Below are positions 60,453 to 64,000 of a stretch of 64,000 nt of DNA, one piece after another (within the stretch, counting starts at the first letter, position 1; the number at the start of each line of letters is the position of its first letter). The notes beneath the pieces are model-generated. The model was not told where the DNA came from. It saw only the letters and a program-made list of their open reading frames with translations, and did not search any database. Position numbers and translations under genes: made by a program. This DNA is from Desulfotignum sp. (GTDB taxonomy: Bacteria; Desulfobacterota; Desulfobacteria; Desulfobacterales; Desulfobacteraceae), in the NCBI GenBank assembly GCA_011390635.1, contig JAABSA010000004.1, positions 62,001-126,000 of the forward strand. The letters are read 5' to 3'.

Positions 60453-60707
60453 CATACATCTCCTTTTTTTGGGGGATACTGCTGTTGTGAAGCCTTGCCA
60501 GCAAGCTCCTGTTTTTTTACGTAACCTGTGTTATTATCTGTTTATATGCATATCTTTCCCAAGTTTAAAATGATTTTCGTGTTTTGGGAGATAAAAAGTT
60601 GCGATGATCTTGTGACAAATATCCGGACAAAAGGTATTTGCGGTTGATAAAGCAAAACTGCAATGGTAATGGATAATACAAACGATTATAAAATCAGGAC
60701 AGGAGAA

Positions 60708-61328
60708 ATGTTAGGTACCATGACAAAATCGATCAGAATATTTGTTGTTATCTGTTTATGGGGATGGGCATCTGTGACATCTGCCCAGGTAGTGTATGTG
60801 AGCCCGATTACCAAGATTACCATGCGCACAGGGCCTGGTGTGGAGCATAAGATTGTGGCCATGCTGGTATCCGGCACCAGACTGGAGATTGTAGAGTACC
60901 AGGAAGATTGGTCCCGGGTCCGGACTGACGACCAAAAAGAAGGCTGGGTGTTGACCCGTTTTCTCACCGAAGAAAAACCGTTGACTATCCAGGTTGAAAA
61001 CCTGGGCCGGGAAAATGAACGCCTGGCAGCAGCCCTTGAGAAAAGCCGGGAGGAAAATCATGCCCTTGTCCAAAAAAATGCTGCTCTGGTGGACATTGAA
61101 AAAAAATTTCACAAACTGGAACAGGAATCAGCCGGGTTTCTCAAACTTGATAAGGAATATAAGGCCCTTGTCAAATTGTCTGAAGATCAGAAACAGCAGA
61201 TAGAGGCCTTAAAGGAAAATCTGAATAATGAGCAAATTTTATGGTTCCTCAGCGGGGCAGGCGTATTCATCGTTGGGTTGATTCTCGGACTGAGTACCCG
61301 CAAAAAGAAAAAACGTTCATTGCTATGA
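60708..61328 (+). CDS. SH3b domain protein with C-terminal membrane anchor
   Basis: A 206-residue protein. A signal peptide (about 1-28) is followed by one SH3b domain (about 30-90, ITMRTGPGVEHKIVAML ... EGWVLTRFL), a coiled coil (about 95-175, heptads of Leu/Glu/Lys) and a C-terminal membrane helix (about 176-196) with a basic tail RKKKKR. This is the TIGR04211 / YgiM-like architecture. AGGAG is only two bases from this ATG; starts at 60663 and 60720 are in frame, so the exact start is uncertain. It is coupled to nadB, whose start overlaps its stop. Confidence 0.82.
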   Translation: MLGTMTKSIRIFVVICLWGWASVTSAQVVYVSPITKITMRTGPGVEHKIVAMLVSGTRLEIVEYQEDWSRVRTDDQKEGWVLTRFLTEEKPLTIQVENLGRENERLAAALEKSREENHALVQKNAALVDIEKKFHKLEQESAGFLKLDKEYKALVKLSEDQKQQIEALKENLNNEQILWFLSGAGVFIVGLILGLSTRKKKKRSLL

Positions 61329-62944
61329 TTCAGAAAACCGATTTTTTGGTCATCGGCAGCGGCATTGCCGGGTTGAGCTATGCATTGAAGGCAGCCCGGT
61401 CCGGAAGGGTCACCATTATTACCAAAAAACAGATCCAGCAGAGCAATACCGCCCTGGCGCAGGGCGGTGTGGCCGCCGTGTTCGGGGAAAAGGATTGCTT
61501 TGCTTTGCACATGGAAGATACCATGAAGGCAGGGGATGGCCTGTGCAACCCGGATGTGGTGAAAATGGTGGTGGAAAAGGGGCCTGAAAGAATACGTGAT
61601 CTGGTGGACCAGGGTGCCCGGTTCAACAAGGCCGGCAGAGGAAAATATGATTTTGCCCTGGGCAGAGAAGGGGGACATTCCGCCAAGCGCATTGTATACG
61701 CCCATGATCTGACAGGAAAAGAAATCGAAGATGCTCTGGTGGCAAAGGCAAAAAAACATGACAATATTACCATTCTTGAGGACCATGTCGCAGTAAACCT
61801 GATCACCTTTTCTTCTTCGGTCAGAAGCGGGGTCTTGGTGACCCAGTACGAGAATATCTGCTGCGGAGCATATGTTCTGAATAAAAAAACCGGTAAAGTG
61901 GAAACGTTCCATGCTGCCATTACCCTGCTTGCAACCGGCGGGGCCGGCAAAGTGTATCTGTATACCTCCAATCCGGATATCGCCACCGGAGACGGGATTG
62001 CCATGGCTTACAGGGCCGGTGCATCTGTGGCAAATCTTGAATTTGTCCAGTTTCATCCCACTTGTCTGTATCACCCAAAGGCCAAAAACTTTCTGATTTC
62101 CGAGGCGGTGCGCGGAGAAGGGGGCAGGCTGCTGGATGCTGAGGGCCGGCGGTTTATGGAGGATTATACCCCTGACAGGGAGCTGGCCTGCAGGGATGTA
62201 GTGGCCAGGGCCATTGACAGTGAATTAAAGAAAACCGGGGCTGAATCAGTTTTCCTGGATATTTCCCACAAGGATGCCGCATTTGTGAAACAGCGGTTTC
62301 CCAATATTTATGCCCGGTGCCTGGAATATGGCATTGATATTACAACAGATCCGATTCCGGTGGTGCCTGCAGCCCACTACATGTGCGGAGGGGTGGCAAC
62401 GGATTTGAACGGAAAAACAGATATTGCGCGCCTGTATGCAGTGGGAGAGACGGCCTGTACCGGTCTTCACGGTGCCAACCGCCTGGCATCCAATTCTTTG
62501 CTGGAAGCGCTGGTGTATGCCCACAATGCCTGTCTGGATTCGGTAAAGCAATTTTGTGCCATCAAAAACACGGTTGATATCACCCTTGATCCCTGGGATG
62601 AAACCAACACAACCGACAGTGACGAGGCCATTGTGGTGTCCCACAACTGGGATGAGATCCGGCGCCTCATGTGGAATTATGTGGGGATTGTCAGGTCGGA
62701 TAAACGGTTGCAGCGTGCCGCCCGGCGCATTAAAACCATCCAGGATGAGATCAATGAATATTATTGGGATTTTAAGCTTACATCAAACCTGGTGGAGTTG
62801 CGAAACATTGCCACGGTGGCAAAACTTGTGATCAGATCCGCCCTCATGCGCAAAGAAAGCCGGGGGTTGCACTATAATATCGGTTATCCCCGGCGGGATG
62901 ACCAACATTTTCTGGCCCACACCATATTAAAGAAACGGTTTTAG
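61325..62944 (+). CDS. nadB: L-aspartate oxidase
   Basis: A 539-residue flavoenzyme that makes iminoaspartate for NAD synthesis (with NadA). The FAD site VIGSGIAGLSYALKA is at the N-terminus. QGGVAAVFGEKD, LATGGAGKVYLYTSNPDIATGDGIAMAYRAGA, EFVQFHPT and HGANRLASNSLLEALVYA are typical of NadB. The C-terminal helical domain (from about 430) is complete. The ATG at 61325 shares four bases with the previous stop. Under anoxia the flavin would use fumarate as acceptor. nadA and nadC are not in the window. Confidence 0.95.
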   Translation: MIQKTDFLVIGSGIAGLSYALKAARSGRVTIITKKQIQQSNTALAQGGVAAVFGEKDCFALHMEDTMKAGDGLCNPDVVKMVVEKGPERIRDLVDQGARFNKAGRGKYDFALGREGGHSAKRIVYAHDLTGKEIEDALVAKAKKHDNITILEDHVAVNLITFSSSVRSGVLVTQYENICCGAYVLNKKTGKVETFHAAITLLATGGAGKVYLYTSNPDIATGDGIAMAYRAGASVANLEFVQFHPTCLYHPKAKNFLISEAVRGEGGRLLDAEGRRFMEDYTPDRELACRDVVARAIDSELKKTGAESVFLDISHKDAAFVKQRFPNIYARCLEYGIDITTDPIPVVPAAHYMCGGVATDLNGKTDIARLYAVGETACTGLHGANRLASNSLLEALVYAHNACLDSVKQFCAIKNTVDITLDPWDETNTTDSDEAIVVSHNWDEIRRLMWNYVGIVRSDKRLQRAARRIKTIQDEINEYYWDFKLTSNLVELRNIATVAKLVIRSALMRKESRGLHYNIGYPRRDDQHFLAHTILKKRF

Positions 62945-63011
62945 ATGGAAAAGACAGCGCAAAAATTTCAGGGGTCAATATGGCAGATGCACTTGTGAAA
63001 CGCTTTTGTGC

Positions 63012-63680
63012 CTATTGATCAATGTGGTTTTTTTTGCTGATGGTTTTAATAAACCGCCGGATTGTTTTTATGTAGGGGATAAGCACCAGGATGAGGAGGA
63101 CAGCGAAGATATACTGGATCATTTGAAAGCGCTGGTCAAGAAAATCAAAAAACTGGTACCAGAGAATGATAGCGGTCAATGTGCCCAGAAAGGTGGCGGA
63201 AAAATTTTTCAGGAGACTGAGTCGGATCATGTAGCCGATGATGGAACCTACCACCGGTCCTGTTACCGGTAACGGAATCATGACAAAAAGAAAAATGCCG
63301 ATCCAGCCGAACCGTTCGATTTTCTTTTTTTGTGTAAAAGCGGTTACGGCAATCCGCTCCATGGCCCGGGTGACCCATTCCACCCGCAGATAATTGGTGG
63401 TGGTCAATACAAAAGCGGAATAGGTAAAAAGCACCACCATCACTTCCAGGTAAAAATTATAAAAAATGGTGGAAAATGCCCCTAATTCCTGAATAATGCA
63501 CAACCCGACCCCAACAGACCTGCCTCCGAAGGTGTTAGCAAAAAAGACCAGGATAAGTGTTTTTGCAGTTTCGGTATCAGTGGCCACATAGAATCCGATT
63601 GCTCCCGTAAGCAGCAATGTCAAAAAAATTCCGGCCAGGAGGAGTTTTCCCTCGAGGGTTTTAAATACGCTGTCTTGCAT
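63012..63680 (-). CDS. Small multi-drug export family membrane protein (PF06695)
   Basis: A 222-residue integral membrane protein with about five membrane segments. The motif FVMIPLPVTGPVVGSIIGYMI near 137-157, with Pro-Leu-Pro and Gly-rich helix breaks, is that of the small multi-drug export family. The function in bacteria is not established. The ATG at 63680 has a promoter 50 bases upstream. It converges on nadB, 67 bases apart, with no clear terminator between. Confidence 0.82.
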   Translation of the reverse strand: MQDSVFKTLEGKLLLAGIFLTLLLTGAIGFYVATDTETAKTLILVFFANTFGGRSVGVGLCIIQELGAFSTIFYNFYLEVMVVLFTYSAFVLTTTNYLRVEWVTRAMERIAVTAFTQKKKIERFGWIGIFLFVMIPLPVTGPVVGSIIGYMIRLSLLKNFSATFLGTLTAIILWYQFFDFLDQRFQMIQYIFAVLLILVLIPYIKTIRRFIKTISKKNHIDQ

Positions 63681-63727
63681 TCAGTTTATGGTACTTTTTT
63701 TTGGGGGGTCATCGGATCCAGGCATTT

Positions 63728-63756
63728 CTTATAAAAGAAAGCATAAAGCTTGTCAA
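63728..63756 (-). promoter_or_regulatory. Strong sigma70 promoter for the small exporter gene
   Basis: On minus, TTGACA (63756-63751), 17-base spacer and TATAAG (63733-63728), about 50 bases before the ATG at 63680. This is the best hexamer pair in the window. Confidence 0.7.
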
Positions 63757-63813
63757 GACACCGATACCCGCGCCAAATTTTTGCTGCAGGTCCAAGGTGA
63801 CGGGATGAATGAA

Positions 63814-64000
63814 TCATTTGCTGGTGCCCACAAACAAAGTTACAATCCCAAAGGTCATCTGTTTGAACCGTACATGGCTAAATCCTGTATCGGACATGAG
63901 GGATGCAAATGCAGTGGGGGGCGGAAAATATAAAACCGATGCCGGCAGATAATGGTAGGCATGGGAATCCTTTGAAAACAGGGCACCGATAAGTGGCAGA
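63814..64000 (-). CDS. menG: Demethylmenaquinone methyltransferase MenG/UbiE, C-terminal part
   Basis: The frame on minus runs from the right edge of the window to a TGA at 63816-63814, giving 61 residues. They read LPLIGALFSKDSHAYHYLPASV and onward to MTFGIVTLFVGTSK. YHYLPASVLYFPP, SDTGFSHVRF and GIVTLFVG are the C-terminal signatures of UbiE/MenG, which adds the last methyl of menaquinone. The N-terminal SAM-binding part lies outside. With mqnB in the window, this points to menaquinone as the quinone. The gene ends 133 bases before the small exporter gene on the same strand. Confidence 0.88.
   Translation of the reverse strand, partial: LPLIGALFSKDSHAYHYLPASVLYFPPPTAFASLMSDTGFSHVRFKQMTFGIVTLFVGTSK

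Noticed and set aside
1-64000. tRNA, rRNA, CRISPR, prophage or insertion sequence
   Set aside because: I scanned for T-loop signatures, regularly spaced repeats, transposase or integrase motifs and found none; long-range inverted repeats are all short and intergenic.

Overview
This window looks like part of the chromosome of a Gram-negative sulfate-reducing bacterium of the Desulfobacteraceae type. The taxon is inferred from gene content, not from a database match. The pointers are dsrD and dsrN of dissimilatory sulfite reduction at the left edge, a periplasmic tetraheme cytochrome c3, a tungsten/molybdenum aldehyde:ferredoxin oxidoreductase, an indolepyruvate:ferredoxin oxidoreductase and the futalosine menaquinone route. 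LpxC and a PilQ secretin show an outer membrane. The sequence is dense and mostly core genome, with many 1-8 bp overlaps that indicate translational coupling. I see no rRNA, tRNA, CRISPR array, insertion sequence, prophage or pseudogene.

Layout. 1-2.6 kb: dsrD (5' end outside the window), dsrN and panC on +. 2.7-8.8 kb, all on -: cytochrome c3, tatB-tatC, a DEAD-box RNA helicase, and an AOR with a MoaD/ThiS-like carrier closed by a 16-bp-stem terminator. 9.1-17.4 kb, +: yggT, a DivIVA-domain gene, two PilT-family ATPases, a zinc-ribbon/receiver-like protein, an unknown membrane protein, a class A penicillin-binding protein, a SPOR-domain membrane protein and a small orphan. This may be one long transcript joining cell pole, pilus retraction and wall synthesis. 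17.5-18.5 kb: a Dus enzyme on -. 18.6-23 kb, +: a Fur-FeoA-FeoA fusion, feoB, an SH3b protein and a TPR membrane protein, ending at a strong terminator.

23.4-26.2 kb, -: a sigma54-type response regulator and histidine kinase, divergent from pilMNOPQ (26.4-31.9 kb, +). 31.9-36.9 kb, -: serS, thrC, a secreted LysM-like protein and a TPR lipoprotein that converges on pilQ. 37.1-39.7 kb, +: 5-formyl-THF cyclo-ligase, pcm and a DUF368 membrane protein. 39.7-43.6 kb, -: hyuA-like, histone-deacetylase-like and epmA genes in tight succession. 43.8-50.9 kb, -: lpxC, a DUF4390 protein, an NtrY/NtrX-like pair, rsmD, coaD and a LysR regulator. 51.1-58.7 kb, +: YifB/ComM, a His-rich small protein, iorAB, aroQ, mqnB, tatD and a TcdA-like enzyme. 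58.7-60.5 kb: a fatty acyl-CoA ligase on -. 60.7-62.9 kb: an SH3b anchor protein and nadB on +. 63-64 kb, -: a small membrane exporter and the C-terminal end of menG/ubiE, cut by the right edge.

The points most worth following are the Fur-FeoA-FeoA fusion coupled to feoB, the hyuA/deacylase/EpmA operon with its zinc-ribbon-tailed deacylase, an NtrX-like regulator that has lost the GAFTGA loop, the pilT/PBP/SPOR locus with three unknown proteins, the LysM-like protein beside pilQ, and a structured leader upstream of a His-rich protein and iorAB.
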